Positions 1 to 9,939 of a stretch of DNA of 64,000 bases are shown piece after piece. Both the position numbers and the translations under genes were made by a program. Below the pieces are notes generated by a model. It was given only the letters and a program-made list of their open reading frames with translations. It searched no databases and was not told the DNA's origin. The stretch is from Eukaryota sp. TZLM1-RC (Eukaryota > Metamonada: BaSk clade). Where the stretch lies: positions 1,116,001 to 1,180,000 of the forward strand of contig JAUPSS010000003.1 in NCBI GenBank assembly GCA_040285825.1, written 5' to 3'. Every line of letters begins with the position of its first letter. Within the stretch, counting starts at the first letter, position 1.

Positions 1-1000
1 GACTCATTCAAAAAAACCTGAGAGAGATAAATATGTTCATTTCAGGTACACTCAAAATCAACGAAGATTTGAGTCGAAAAGTTCCAAATTCAGAAGAATA
101 AGAGACAGCATAAGGAATGACACTCTTATCACAATAAGTAAATTACTGGTAGAGTGATTGATCTATCCAATTATGAACCATCTGAAGAGCAACAACAAAG
201 GATGGATTTAAACAGCAGTATAATTAGTCAAATGACTGAAAGAACAATTAGTTTATTAAGAGGAAAAGTATCTCAAGAAATCAATATTCCCCACGAAATT
301 GATTACTCATTAAATTTGAGAAACAATGATCACACTACTAAATCTGTAGCAGAATGTGAAGCCACTTTATCCCAATTCAATTCCACAAGCTGCAGGTTTG
401 ATAGATTTATGGCATATATTAAACAAAAAAATTATGTGAATAGTATTGTTGGTGAAGTCTATCATCAAAAAATATCGAGGAAACTAAGATGGTGGGCTGA
501 GATTAATCGCACAAGATCTGAGGCGAAGATGATCCAGAGATTCAAATCAGTAATTGGTGATCCCAGCCCAGTAGTTATCGGAATCGGAGACTGGGAACAA
601 CGAAAACACATGAAATTCAAAGAACCTACCAAAGGAAAAGGTTTGAGAACTCTATTTAAAAAGGCTGGTTATAAGGTCTTTTTGATTGATGAGTTTCGAA
701 CCAGTTGTTGTTGTTTCAATTGTGAAGAAAGCGGAGAAAACAGTTGATGCATTCCGGTGGTGGAGAATTCCTAGGCCATGGAAGAGGCATGAGATGTTTA
801 TTCGTCACAGGCTTACCATGTGTAAATCATGCGAAAGTTTGTGGAATAGAGATCGAAATGCTTCATTGAATATGTTGGCAATGATGGAAGCACATGTAAA
901 AGGTGGAGATAGACTGGTATACCTACAAAGAGCCAAGGTTGATGAAGGTTCAAAGCAAAAGAAAATCTTCCATCTCAAATCAGTATCTTTACATTGGTGA
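1..1000 (+). pseudogene. Fanzor (eukaryotic TnpB-like) nuclease, 5'-partial and frameshifted
   Basis: C-terminal part of a Fanzor protein that enters from outside the window. Bases about 31-150 encode a YTQ-QRR-type segment. The next frame (154-747) carries the central region with a GIGDWE motif, then TSCCCFNC, the first zinc-binding cysteine pair. A further frame (686-1000) continues with CKSC, the second pair, and WNRDRNASLN, which holds the RuvC-III aspartate. Frame changes near 150 and near 735 mean it cannot be read as one protein. In this family these motifs form the zinc finger and RuvC fold of an RNA-guided DNA nuclease. It ends about 44 bp before the start codon of the coiled-coil gene. 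An intron near 735 was considered, but it would remove the cysteine pair, so a frameshift is more likely. Confidence 0.8.
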
Positions 1001-1043
1001 AGGAAGGACACTTATTTCATTGTTATAGACAATATCTTTTAAA

Positions 1044-2105
1044 ATGACTGCAACAATGGTCAATGATACCTTTGAAGCACAGTTACTCAGTTTCAGGCGA
1101 GATCTTGAGAAGATTAGATCAATCTATAGCCCAACTTCAACATCCACTACTCCAACAACGCCTTCTTATACAGAATCAAAGCCAGTTCCAAATAGAAAAC
1201 CTCCAAAACCTGTACAAAAATACCAACCTTCCGCTCAACACACGTCTACTTTCCAGCATTCTTCCATTCCATTTCCTACCGACAATTCGTATGCTCGTTC
1301 TCAAATGTCAAGTCTCAAGAGCGATCTACGCCTTGCCCAGGATGAAATTAATTCACTTAAATCAAAACTAAGTCAGGCCGAGCAAGCTAACGACCATCTC
1401 CAACAATGCCTTGTTACTGCACACGATCAACTTGCGAATTTAAATCAAGAATTGATCTCAAATAATAAGACTCATTTAATTGACCAACTTCAATCCAAAC
1501 TGTCGGCTGAAATGTTTGAGAACTCAAGGCTCAGTGATCGGATCTCCGTTCTTGAACAAAGGCTACTAAGTAGGGAAAAGGAAAAAATAAGAGAGTCTGT
1601 TTCAATTCCTTTTGTGAATTCCCATTCTGGGGTGACTCAACAGCAGCATGATTCTTTAAAACAGCAGTATTCAAGTCTTGAGTCATTGTATAATAAATCA
1701 AAAACAGATAATACAGAGTTGCTGGCTAAATTGTCCATGTTAAATTCAGAAATCTCCCGAGTGTGTGCAGATAATGCCAAATTGGCTTCTTTGCTAGAAG
1801 AAAGTCAGAGAGGAACATTTGAAAGTATTAGTTATCTGAAGGGAAAACTAGAAGAGAAGGAAGGTGAAGTGTGCAGCTTGAATGGTAAGATAAGTGACTT
1901 AATGGATGAAATCACTGAAAAATCAAAGTACATTAGTGAATTGAGTCAATTATTAACTGATAATCAGTCAGGAGTGTTGCAAGCTGTTGGTGGTCTAGTT
2001 TCCATCAATGACGTGGCAAATCCATCTAATGATGTGTCGATTCAAACGGATGATGTGGTGATAGAGGATTTTGAGCTATTCATTAATCCTCTTCGAAGTT
2101 TGTAA
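1044..2105 (+). CDS. coiled-coil protein, unrecognised
   Basis: Single-exon protein of 353 aa. Residues about 25-75 are rich in Ser, Thr and Pro. Residues about 85-310 are almost continuously heptad-like (many Leu, Gln, Glu, Lys and Ser), indicating long coiled coils. The last 45 residues are acidic and end near EDFELF. No enzymatic motif is visible. A start at 1044 or at the second Met (1056) is equally plausible. The gene begins only 44 bp after a Fanzor remnant, so its promoter must be very short or lie inside mobile DNA. Coiled-coil proteins of this kind are often cytoskeletal, centrosomal or Golgi tethers, but I cannot assign a family. Confidence 0.75.
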   Translation: MTATMVNDTFEAQLLSFRRDLEKIRSIYSPTSTSTTPTTPSYTESKPVPNRKPPKPVQKYQPSAQHTSTFQHSSIPFPTDNSYARSQMSSLKSDLRLAQDEINSLKSKLSQAEQANDHLQQCLVTAHDQLANLNQELISNNKTHLIDQLQSKLSAEMFENSRLSDRISVLEQRLLSREKEKIRESVSIPFVNSHSGVTQQQHDSLKQQYSSLESLYNKSKTDNTELLAKLSMLNSEISRVCADNAKLASLLEESQRGTFESISYLKGKLEEKEGEVCSLNGKISDLMDEITEKSKYISELSQLLTDNQSGVLQAVGGLVSINDVANPSNDVSIQTDDVVIEDFELFINPLRSL

Positions 2106-2344
2106 TTGTTTTGTGCTTGAAGATTCACTTTTTGATGCATTTTCATTTATTAAATCCTTTTGTATTTTAAAATCCTCAAAACAGATAAAGACTGGAATGT
2201 TACTCATTTCTGTCAGTTATAATGTCATTATTGACGTTTGAACTTTCAATAAAATGTGTTAATTCAAACTTTTAATTTACCTTTATTATTTTTTTCAAAT
2301 AGAACATCAGTTTATATGAATTACTAATACGTAAAAAATTCAGT
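2106..2344. other. intergenic spacer, no gene seen
   Basis: AT-rich 3' flank of the coiled-coil gene, with an AATAAA-like signal around 2249. Nothing coding is recognisable. It ends where homology to a non-LTR retrotransposon begins. Confidence 0.5.
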
Positions 2345-2690
2345 GAACGGTTGTCCAAATTGTCTTCCCAACAGCATGCAAAAATCAATTTGTATCCATT
2401 TGTATTTTCTTTATTTGGTTCACTTCCTTCAATTGCTTTACGTTTTTTGGCAGATTTTGAAAGGATTGTGAGGAAAAGGACCAATAGAAATTTCAACAGA
2501 TTGTTTTGGCAAAATAAAATTGTGTTTTCTATTTTTAAGGGGATGTTGGAGATGGTTTTTGATGCTTTGCTTTCTCTTGGATCTCACTATGAGAGAGTTG
2601 CATCTAGTGTTTTTGTTTTAGGAGAGATGGATTATTTAGATGTTGTTTTATAAGTTGTTTAATAAAAAACATATTATTAAAAAAACTATG
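2345..2690 (+). mobile_element. non-LTR retrotransposon 3' fragment (family 1), 5'-truncated
   Basis: Encodes about 100 C-terminal residues of the same polyprotein found at 19.1-22.9 kb and 35.6-38.3 kb. Shared landmarks in order are FVFSLFGSL, a patch near FERIV, FNRLFWQNKIVFSIFKGM and the terminal SHYERVASSVFVLGEMD. It ends with a stop codon and an A-rich tail after AATAAAAA. The absence of anything upstream is the usual result of incomplete reverse transcription. It lies between the coiled-coil gene and the 3' end of the 3.0-4.9 kb Fanzor. Confidence 0.85.
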
Positions 2691-2976
2691 ACTAGATTTG
2701 AATACACAGTACTGTGAATTTCACTTATCATACATGAAATTCACTCCTGTTTTCAACTCCCTCAGTGTCTACTCACAGGCTGTAAGAGACATGTAGCATC
2801 ATTTGACAAAGACAATCATGATCTTCATCAATGGGCTACCTCACTTAAATACACCTACTGCTTTCACAGAACAAAGCCTCGCGACTTGATGTATCTAAGT
2901 GGATCTACCAAATGCTACTAGGGCATTTGTAGATCGGTCTCAAAAGTTTTTGTTTCTGTATGCTCAGGTTCCCCAT
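2691..2976. other. spacer 3' of Fanzor, no gene seen
   Basis: AT-rich spacer between the retrotransposon tail and the Fanzor stop codon. I see no open frame of note and no recognisable terminal inverted repeat for the Fanzor locus. Confidence 0.4.
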
Positions 2977-4931
2977 TCATTTCATCAACAGAGCTTCTGG
3001 GCAAATGTATCTTTCCGGCCACAATTCTGCTTTCTTCTTAATTTGAATATTTTTTGCAGCGGAAATATCTCTGTCATATACTATTTGACACTCAGTACAA
3101 ATACGCATCTGCCATGAGCCTGCTTGAATATTCTCGGCCATGCAACAACTTGACATTTTGCTTGTATTAAATTCACTGGTTGACAAGGGCTTCACGTCCT
3201 TTTGATAACACAACCAATTTCTGAAAGCCCTTGCTGATCCATATCGATTGACTTTTCGGCAATGTGAAGGGAAATTAGCAGAACCCACAGCAAGATAGAG
3301 TTTTTCAGGATGTCCAGCCAGCCTTTGAAATTTGTTGAGACTCTCTCTGAACCGTCTCTCTTTTCGTCTGCGGTTATCAAATTTAATTATTTTCCATTTC
3401 TGGCGATTACTTTCCAAATACACTTTCCTCCTGACCAAATTCCAATGGTTCAAATATTGGTTGAAATTTTGAACGGAATATTGGTTGGGAGAGTGTTTAC
3501 TGGGTGAAGGTTTTGTCATGTATCTTCTGCCAGTTGGACATGGGATAACTCCACATTGATTATCATTTAAGAAGTAACCACATAATCTTGATTGGCCAAG
3601 ATCAACGCCGATAAGGGGGGCTTTCAGGTAAAATTTCGACTGGATGTCTACGTCTTCGACGGGGCATTTTTTAGTACCCTTCAACTGTGTTTCTCTGGTT
3701 TTGTTGGCATTAGGGTCACTTTTCATTTCATTTTTTGATCTTCTTTTCTTTTTCGGTGGTTCATCCAGCTCATCTGTGTTTTCTGAGTCATTATTTTTAC
3801 CTTCAAAGGTCAAAAGCAGTTCATTACCATTAGTTTTCAATAAAATTTTGTTAAATCTATTTTTCAAACTTTTTCTGTTGATATTGAATTTTTGGTAAGG
3901 ACATTGTTTGAATATTCGTTTCAGACATGTATTTTTGATAAACTTTGTTTTGGAAGATGATCCTTCAATATTAGGAAATGTTTTCACAGAGTGGAAAATT
4001 TGTGAAGGTACCTCAATAAATTTAGAACCTTTATGAGAAGCTAAAGGTATTATTCTGAATTTCTTCCAGCAATGCATATGAGAAAAAAAGTGAGTAAGTA
4101 TTGTGAAATTTTAAGATTGAAGAGAAAAAGCTCACTAATTTCCTTTGATGAAAAAGTGATTTTATCATGTGAGGACAGTAGGGAGGCAGTGGTAGGAAAT
4201 CTTTGAAAGAGATTCAAGATAAACTTACATGCATTTAATAAGAAGAATCTTTCTCTTGAATTATTCAAATTGAAATTGATGAGGTATTCAAGAACAGATT
4301 CAACTACTACTTCCTCGTGTTGGGCTAGTGGTTCATCTGGCAAAAGTGAAAGAATATTATTTGTAAAGACATTTGTTTTATCCAGGGCTCTACAATGAGC
4401 ACGAATAAAGTTTTTTGTCCAGGATTGACAAATTTTAGGTAAACTTGTCTTCACGTTGGAGGCCAATTGACGAGCCCGACAAGCAAGGTAAGGAGAAAGC
4501 CCTTTTCTATTGATAAAATTACAATTCTGAGATTGCAGCCAAGCATTGAGAAAAAGATTTAATGAATTTCTGTAAGGCACTAAAGAATTTTCCCACACAG
4601 AAACAAGAGACCTGTCTTGTGGGCATTCAGGAAGAAATCCATTGTAAAAGATATGGAGTAATTGGCGTTGGCCTTTAGATGTGGAAGGCTTAGGAAAAGA
4701 ACCAGTGGTGATGACGGTCATAAACAGATACCATACATCCTGTTTCACTAAAGCTCTAGATGCCAAAGGAAAATTCAGAAGAAAAGATTGAAATAATAAA
4801 GAAGCTTCATGACAAATCTCGGTGACCACAGGAAGGTCAGTCCGAATTTGTTGCACCGCTGCAGGGGTCAGCAGCGAATTAAGTGCACAAGACCGAGTGA
4901 ATACACGTGACACAGAGTGGGTGTCTGTCAT
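2977..4931 (-). pseudogene. Fanzor nuclease, near full length, one frameshift
   Basis: Two open frames on the minus strand (4931-4050, 293 aa; then 4077-2977, 366 aa) together give a Fanzor of usual size. The first holds the N-terminal, guide-RNA-binding-type region. The second has a basic PPKKKRRSK tract resembling a nuclear localisation signal (about residues 107-115), RuvC-I GVDLGQSRLCGY, an R/K-rich RRKERRFRESL helix, then SSCC and CTEC cysteines and RuvC-III YDRDISAAKN. The frames overlap around an A7 run at 4083-4089 (T7 in the gene). A single indel there joins LKISQYLLTF to SHMHCWKKFRIIP, which fits the family. The gene could therefore be intact if this is a sequencing error, or freshly disabled. 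It is the best-preserved single Fanzor in the window. No transposase lies next to it. Confidence 0.85.
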
Positions 4932-5138
4932 GTAGTGAGAATAAAGAGCTCATCTATCAAATTTTACACTTGTCACCCCATTTTCGACTTCTGGTTGCCT
5001 GTTCTGGTAGGTTTTTAACCCTCAACTTGGTTTTGGGAGGTTTTCACTATTCCCACACTTTCCCCTCACTTCATAAACTAGGTTCATAAACTAGGTATCA
5101 TTTGTAAAAGTTTCTGGAATTTCAACTCTATCTAACTC

Positions 5139-5561
5139 ATGAAAGACGCTCTCAGCATCATCAACAGATTAGTCCACGATACTTCTTTGTCTAAAGAACG
5201 TTTCTTTGTTGGTTTTGAGGATAGATTTGGCGGTGTATTCTTCCTCCCTCTTCACGATTTTCTTGCCTTATCTGTACCATCTCACAGAATTCGCTACATA
5301 TCTAAAGGAAACTCAATTCTCTGGTCTCGCACAAAACGAATCAACCTTATTGGCTCTGTTGCACCTTCTGTTTCTTTATTCTCATCTCCAACACCTGGTG
5401 TTCTCTCCCGATATTTTCCTCCTCATGCTACTGGTAGAAAGAATTTCCAGTTACCTTTCTTCTCTAACATTGTTTCTTGTAGTGTAGGTGTTCATCATAC
5501 ATTGGCACTCACTGCTTGTGGTAATTGCTATGGATTTGGTCTGAACAAATCTACCAATTAG
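5139..5561 (+). CDS. MJ1316-type RNA-end-binding domain protein with one RCC1 repeat
   Basis: Protein of 140 aa. Residues 1-75 match the MJ1316/DUF504 fold (INRLVHDTSLSKERFFVGFEDRFGG, then PSHRIRYISKGNSILWSRTKRINLIGS), thought to recognise RNA cyclic-phosphate or phosphate ends. Residues about 112-137 form a single RCC1-like repeat (VSCSVGVHHTLALTACGNCYGFGLN). An RCC1 propeller normally has seven repeats, so the gene looks cut off after the first and stops at 5561. It may be a truncated relic or a short functional protein. It is preceded by a tandem copy of a 14-bp sequence (TTCATAAACTAGGT) around 5069-5096. Confidence 0.65.
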   Translation: MKDALSIINRLVHDTSLSKERFFVGFEDRFGGVFFLPLHDFLALSVPSHRIRYISKGNSILWSRTKRINLIGSVAPSVSLFSSPTPGVLSRYFPPHATGRKNFQLPFFSNIVSCSVGVHHTLALTACGNCYGFGLNKSTN

Positions 5562-6300
5562 GCAACAACTACCCCCAAAGCAGCACTTTCAAACCGTTTT
5601 CCTAAGATTTTTTAGAAATTCAATCAATTTATCTATCCTAAATGAACCCTGGAGAAAACCAAAAGTCGAAATGCTATACGATACGTGTGGATAAGGTTTG
5701 TCAAGTGGCATAAAGGTAGTTAGTGTTCATCATCTACTGAGATTTCATGTTATTATTGATTAGCTACTTGCTTCAATTGTGATGTATCCGGCACAATTCC
5801 ACAGAAATGATACTATCAATAATGATTGAAGTTTGTTAACAATAATTGAGTTCTGCGAAACAGTGAAAAGATTTCTGTATGTATGTTATCATGAAGCTTC
5901 AGTTGTTTTGATGAACACACAACCATCCTTTGATGAACAGCAATTATAAATCCTCTATTAATGAGAAAAACATTAAAACAGCCAACAAAGGATTCACATA
6001 TTTACACTGTTGTGACAGCATGTCAATGCTAAAACATTAAAATCAAATAATTAAGCCATATTTATTTCTATGCAATACAAATCCAACTAATCCAATACAC
6101 AGTAATAATAATGAACAACAGTCATTACCTCAGATGCTACCAGTAACTCTTCTTGTAGTATGGGTCTCAGACTAGACATAACTTACCAATCTTACTAACC
6201 TTGTCTGTAATCAATCTGAATGGACAAGACATCTTTCCTAATCTACAGGTTTCTACCTGCGTGTTCATTTCACCGTTCTTAGCTTCTCTACACTATTGTC
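5562..6300. other. intergenic spacer, nothing recognised
   Basis: About 740 bp of AT-rich DNA with stops in all frames. No similarity to the repeat families elsewhere in the window was noticed. It may contain the missing RCC1 repeats in decayed form, but I could not see them. Confidence 0.4.
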
Positions 6301-7110
6301 ATGACCTTGCCACATCGAGTGAATTATAGAGTTTCAGACCCATCTCCTCCGCCTCGTAAGTGCTCATTTTCTCTCATCACAGCTGTAGAAACGCCTCAGT
6401 TTGCCCTTTACAGTGATCCGACATCTCAACATTATCTTTATCCCACACAACATGCGATATCATCACCAACCGGAACGGATGGTCTTTCATACTTTCCTAA
6501 TCATGATGGTGGTATCTCTCAGCAAAGGAGGTCTTCGGATAGTTCAGATCAATTAGCTCCAGATCTGGCGACACAAAATCCAGCCTACAATAAAGCTTAC
6601 CGAACGTACGCTCTATCACATTTGGCTGAGAAGGACCCATTGCGGTTTTGTGCATTGTCTCCCGACGAACTGACTCCGAAATTTAGGGAGATTCAACAGC
6701 GTTACATTGCTGAGCATATGAGATGGACTGCCTGTCTAATATTGTCTTATTTTAAGGATAACTATGCATCACATCTTCCACCAGAGGCACAGAACTGGAG
6801 GATTCCAAGGCTCAATGAACTTTCTATTCAACCAGATAGTTCTTCACCGTGTAGTTTTGAGGAGCAAGTGGTGAAGGACATTCATGGACGAAAACATCGA
6901 AGGGGGTCGACATCAACATCATGTCCTTCTACTCCTGCCACTCCTTCTTCTGCTCCCAGTTTCTCGTTTCTTGAACCACCTGCCATTAGCACAAATCCTT
7001 TTACTAATCCATTTATAGGAGAATTCAGTTCATCTTTCGACACTTCTGAACAATCAGTTCAACTGGATCCAGTAGATGATACTGATTGTCCCTTTTCTAC
7101 CTATTTTTAG
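6301..7110 (+). CDS. low-complexity protein with central conserved-looking block, unrecognised
   Basis: Single-exon protein of 269 aa. The ends are Ser/Pro/Thr-rich and probably disordered. A central block at about residues 95-175 is helical and looks globular (NPAYNKAYRTYALSHLAEKD, then FREIQQRYIAEHMRWTACLI). The C-terminal third has TPATPSSAP-type low complexity and repeated NPF tripeptides (TNPFTNPF). NPF motifs bind EH domains in endocytic proteins, which is a possible but unproven hint. The 3' end converges on the HEI10-like gene, leaving about 140 bp between stops. Confidence 0.65.
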   Translation: MTLPHRVNYRVSDPSPPPRKCSFSLITAVETPQFALYSDPTSQHYLYPTQHAISSPTGTDGLSYFPNHDGGISQQRRSSDSSDQLAPDLATQNPAYNKAYRTYALSHLAEKDPLRFCALSPDELTPKFREIQQRYIAEHMRWTACLILSYFKDNYASHLPPEAQNWRIPRLNELSIQPDSSSPCSFEEQVVKDIHGRKHRRGSTSTSCPSTPATPSSAPSFSFLEPPAISTNPFTNPFIGEFSSSFDTSEQSVQLDPVDDTDCPFSTYF

Positions 7111-7251
7111 GTAGTTTTAGTTGCACCTTTTGTCGACATCTGGTTGGACCGTTGTCGAATGTCACATGTAGATAAATCAATAAACATACTATTGGTTAAT
7201 TTTTTATTTTTGAGGGTGTACAAAAAATATGAATTTTGTTTAAATAATTTA

Positions 7252-8081
7252 CTATGAAGTCCATTGACATTGTCCAGGTGGGGGCGTATTCTTCAGTCTA
7301 TTGAACCGACTTGCTGTACCAGTTTTTGGTGTTGATAAAGGGCTCTGAATAGGTGGTCCAGGTGTCGGTTTTCTTGTCATTGACAATCTTTTGTTGATTG
7401 GGGTTGAAAATTGTTTTGATGAAATCACTGGTGTTTTGATTGAAGGTGTACCTGAATATCCTCTTCTAGAATCTGGACGTAAAGACAGTCGAGGTACAGC
7501 ATTTGCTGGGGTTCTTGGTGTATTTGGTCTTCTGAGAGATAAAGTCGGGACTGATCTTGATCTAGAGGTTTCCAGTTCTTTTGTCAGACGGCTATTTTCT
7601 TCTTTGAGTACTTTAATTGTGCTTTAGTCAGGTAAATATACATGAGACACAAACTTTTCCATATCTGCTTTGGGCGCACTTTGTTTCAGGATTTGAAGCT
7701 CGCTTTGGAGGTGACCTATAGTTTTTTCCAAATGTGAGACATATAATCGATCATGCATGCGTCCAAATTTGTACACCTCCATTGTACGTTCTAACATGGA
7801 GGGAATATTTGTAAAATAATCTCTGACTGATTGCGGAAGCGTCTTGGCCTTTGATGAGGCGTCAGAAACGATTAGAACATACTCCGTCCCCAAAGCTGAC
7901 TGTAGATGCGCTGATATTACACAGTGGGCAAGTGGTATCTTCACCTGGGACACCGTTGAAGCATCGATTACAGAGAAAATGTCTATGGTGAAAATGTCCC
8001 ATTCACGTACCCACAAGATATAAGAACTGATTGATCTGTTATGTTGGTGTAGCAAGTATTACATCGAAAGCGACTGGACAT
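7252..8081 (-). CDS. HEI10/ZIP3-like RING finger protein (meiotic crossover E3), four exons
   Basis: Spliced model on the minus strand: exons 8081-8011, 7982-7883, 7848-7655 and 7621-7252, with introns of 28, 34 and 33 nt, all GT-AG, giving 244 aa in a consistent frame. Exons 1-2 form a compact RING: CNTC at residues about 7-10, CGH at about 23-25, CNRC at 28-31 and CPLC at 44-47. A helical segment (YFTNIPSMLERTMEVYKFG) and a heptad coiled coil follow at about 90-140, then a basic Ser/Thr/Pro-rich tail with repeated TP sites. RING, coiled coil and disordered S/T tail is the architecture of HEI10 (CCNB1IP1)/ZIP3/RNF212, SUMO or ubiquitin ligases acting at meiotic crossovers. The fold is clear; the family assignment rests on architecture and the segment after the RING. 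Confidence 0.7.
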
Positions 8082-8472
8082 AATGGTGATGTTTTGAAGG
8101 TGGTATTTGAAGTGCCGGGAAAATGTCATTCTTCAACAAATTTAACAAGAGTGATGTTTCAGCACATGTTCACCCCGTCTTCTCTTACGCCGAGCTATTA
8201 CTTGGTATATTCTATTGAATTTTGTAGTGTATGGTTTGATGTTGTTTGTTTCTCATTCTGAGTAACTTCCAGTTTAACCAATTGTGTTTATATTGTAATG
8301 TTTTTAAACCCGTTTTAGTGATTATCAACTGTGATCTTCATTCATCAAATCTTTCAGTTAAAGTGTAATGAAAAGAACCAGGAAATCTTTAAATTTATGA
8401 TCAATTAATCAATTCAAGACATTTAGCAATTCAAAAACAATATAAACAAAGAACTTCTCAACCTAACCTAAA
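8082..8472. other. spacer between HEI10-like and phosphatase genes
   Basis: Upstream region of the HEI10-like gene and downstream region of the phosphatase gene, both on the minus strand. An open frame on the plus strand (8031-8261) is antisense to the first exon and has no family features. I see nothing else. Confidence 0.4.
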
Positions 8473-9939
8473 CTAAGGAAACAACTCCCAAAAGTCTTCA
8501 GGTTCAGCATCTTCAAAGACAACTTCTGAATTCAATTTTGTCAAGTCCAAACCAATAAAATCAGTAAACAACCGCAAAACTACTTGTTCGTCACTTCGAG
8601 CATCGTCACCAACCCAAAGAATAACTTTCTCCTTATGAAGATAAAGAATATGAATATAATCAGAGTCAAGGTCAGATATGCTAAAATTTGACACCTCACT
8701 AAATGAATTAGAACCAGGAATAAAAGTGTAAAATTGCAATAGACTGTTATCTCCAGTTTCATCTATTGAGTTTGACGGAATTGAATCACCAACAACTTCA
8801 CGGTTCTTGGCACCAAAATAGACTTCAAACATTTCTGCAAAACGGAGGACATGCTGACTGTTGCTATTTAAAGTAACAGTTCTTAACCGTGGATCATAAA
8901 CCAAATCACCTTCCTGTCCATCCACCATTACCAAGCAATCATCACCATCTCCAACCTTACCCTCTACAAAGGTGACTTCTTCTCTTCCAGAAAGCCTACA
9001 CCACAGCTTCTCCAGACCACATTCAAATGACATATTTGGATGGCAAATGGTACGTGACTCTCGAACTAATTCATAAGCAGCCTTATAATCCAACTGCAAG
9101 CTAAACATTAAGAAACTAATAACTACAGAACAAGATCTAGAAACACCTTGATGGCAGTGCACCAAAACTCTACCCTTGGTTTGGATGGCATTGTGGATGA
9201 ATGGAATGGTGATTGAAGAAACGGAAACAATATCAGCTGATGAGTCATCGGCAATGTTGATTGATAGGTAACCAGTTAAAAACTCGTGATGAAACTGCTG
9301 AGGATCACAACTGGAAGGTGATAGATTGATCACGTGTGTGATTGATTCTGATTGAAGTAATTGACCGTCACTGGCAGGTGTTTCCCCCGAAACATACAGA
9401 CTTTCGGTAATCTTTGACAATTTACCATGTTCAAAAGCTAGCTTGTCCTTTCTTCTTCTAGCAGAAATGTCAGTTTGATCAGGTACATGAGAGATGTTCT
9501 GCAAATCAAGTTTAGGAAGCACAACAGCAGGTGAAGGTCGTAGAGATGGTAACGTGGACTGGGGTAAAAAATCAAATTCGTCATCACTCTCATCATCAGT
9601 GATTTCACCAGGTATGGATGAAGGAAGACGTAGGGAAGGAGCAGCAGGTGCTTGTATGTCATCTTCTGAATCATCACGAACAGTACAGGAGGTGAAAGTG
9701 GGAAGTTGGGTTGCTGAAGAAACAGGGGGATGGTTTGATGAAGTAGTAGTTGATGTTGCTGTTGGTTGAACACCAGTGAAAGGCTTGACTTCATCCTTGT
9801 CGCCAGGGACAATAAACACTGCAAGAAGAGCGGCCATCAGGAGAAGGGCGATAAAGCCCAGGACTACGGCCATTCTTAAGATAAAGTCTATAACAATGGA
9901 ATAAGTTACAAAGGATACTAGTATCAAAAATGATGTCAC
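8473..9939 (-). CDS. dual-specificity phosphatase with gelsolin repeat (MKP1-like)
   Basis: Protein of 466 aa from the Met at 9873 (MAVVLGFIALLLMAALLAVF, a likely N-terminal membrane anchor), or 488 aa from 9939. A Ser/acidic linker spans about residues 30-140. The phosphatase domain starts at KITESLYVSG and has the signature VHCHQGVSRS with catalytic Cys and Arg, followed by the FLM helix typical of DSPs. The C-terminal 110 residues resemble a gelsolin repeat: SDYIHILYLHKEKVILWVG, then ending EPEDFWELFP. DSP plus gelsolin is the known layout of plant MAP kinase phosphatase MKP1 and relatives, so dephosphorylation of MAP kinases is the likely role. An N-terminal anchor is unusual for that group. 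The start is uncertain because a 31-nt intron could exist in the 5' end. Confidence 0.8.
   Translation of the reverse strand: MTSFLILVSFVTYSIVIDFILRMAVVLGFIALLLMAALLAVFIVPGDKDEVKPFTGVQPTATSTTTSSNHPPVSSATQLPTFTSCTVRDDSEDDIQAPAAPSLRLPSSIPGEITDDESDDEFDFLPQSTLPSLRPSPAVVLPKLDLQNISHVPDQTDISARRRKDKLAFEHGKLSKITESLYVSGETPASDGQLLQSESITHVINLSPSSCDPQQFHHEFLTGYLSINIADDSSADIVSVSSITIPFIHNAIQTKGRVLVHCHQGVSRSCSVVISFLMFSLQLDYKAAYELVRESRTICHPNMSFECGLEKLWCRLSGREEVTFVEGKVGDGDDCLVMVDGQEGDLVYDPRLRTVTLNSNSQHVLRFAEMFEVYFGAKNREVVGDSIPSNSIDETGDNSLLQFYTFIPGSNSFSEVSNFSISDLDSDYIHILYLHKEKVILWVGDDARSDEQVVLRLFTDFIGLDLTKLNSEVVFEDAEPEDFWELFP

Noticed and set aside
700-745. A 22-nt intron joining the two halves of the 5' Fanzor
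   Set aside because: It would remove the zinc-binding cysteines, and 22 nt is shorter than the other introns. A frameshift is simpler.
4050-4140. Spliceosomal intron or programmed frameshift between the two Fanzor frames
   Set aside because: No fitting AG acceptor exists before the second frame. The A7 run explains the shift as a simple indel. Programmed shifting cannot be excluded but has no supporting signal.
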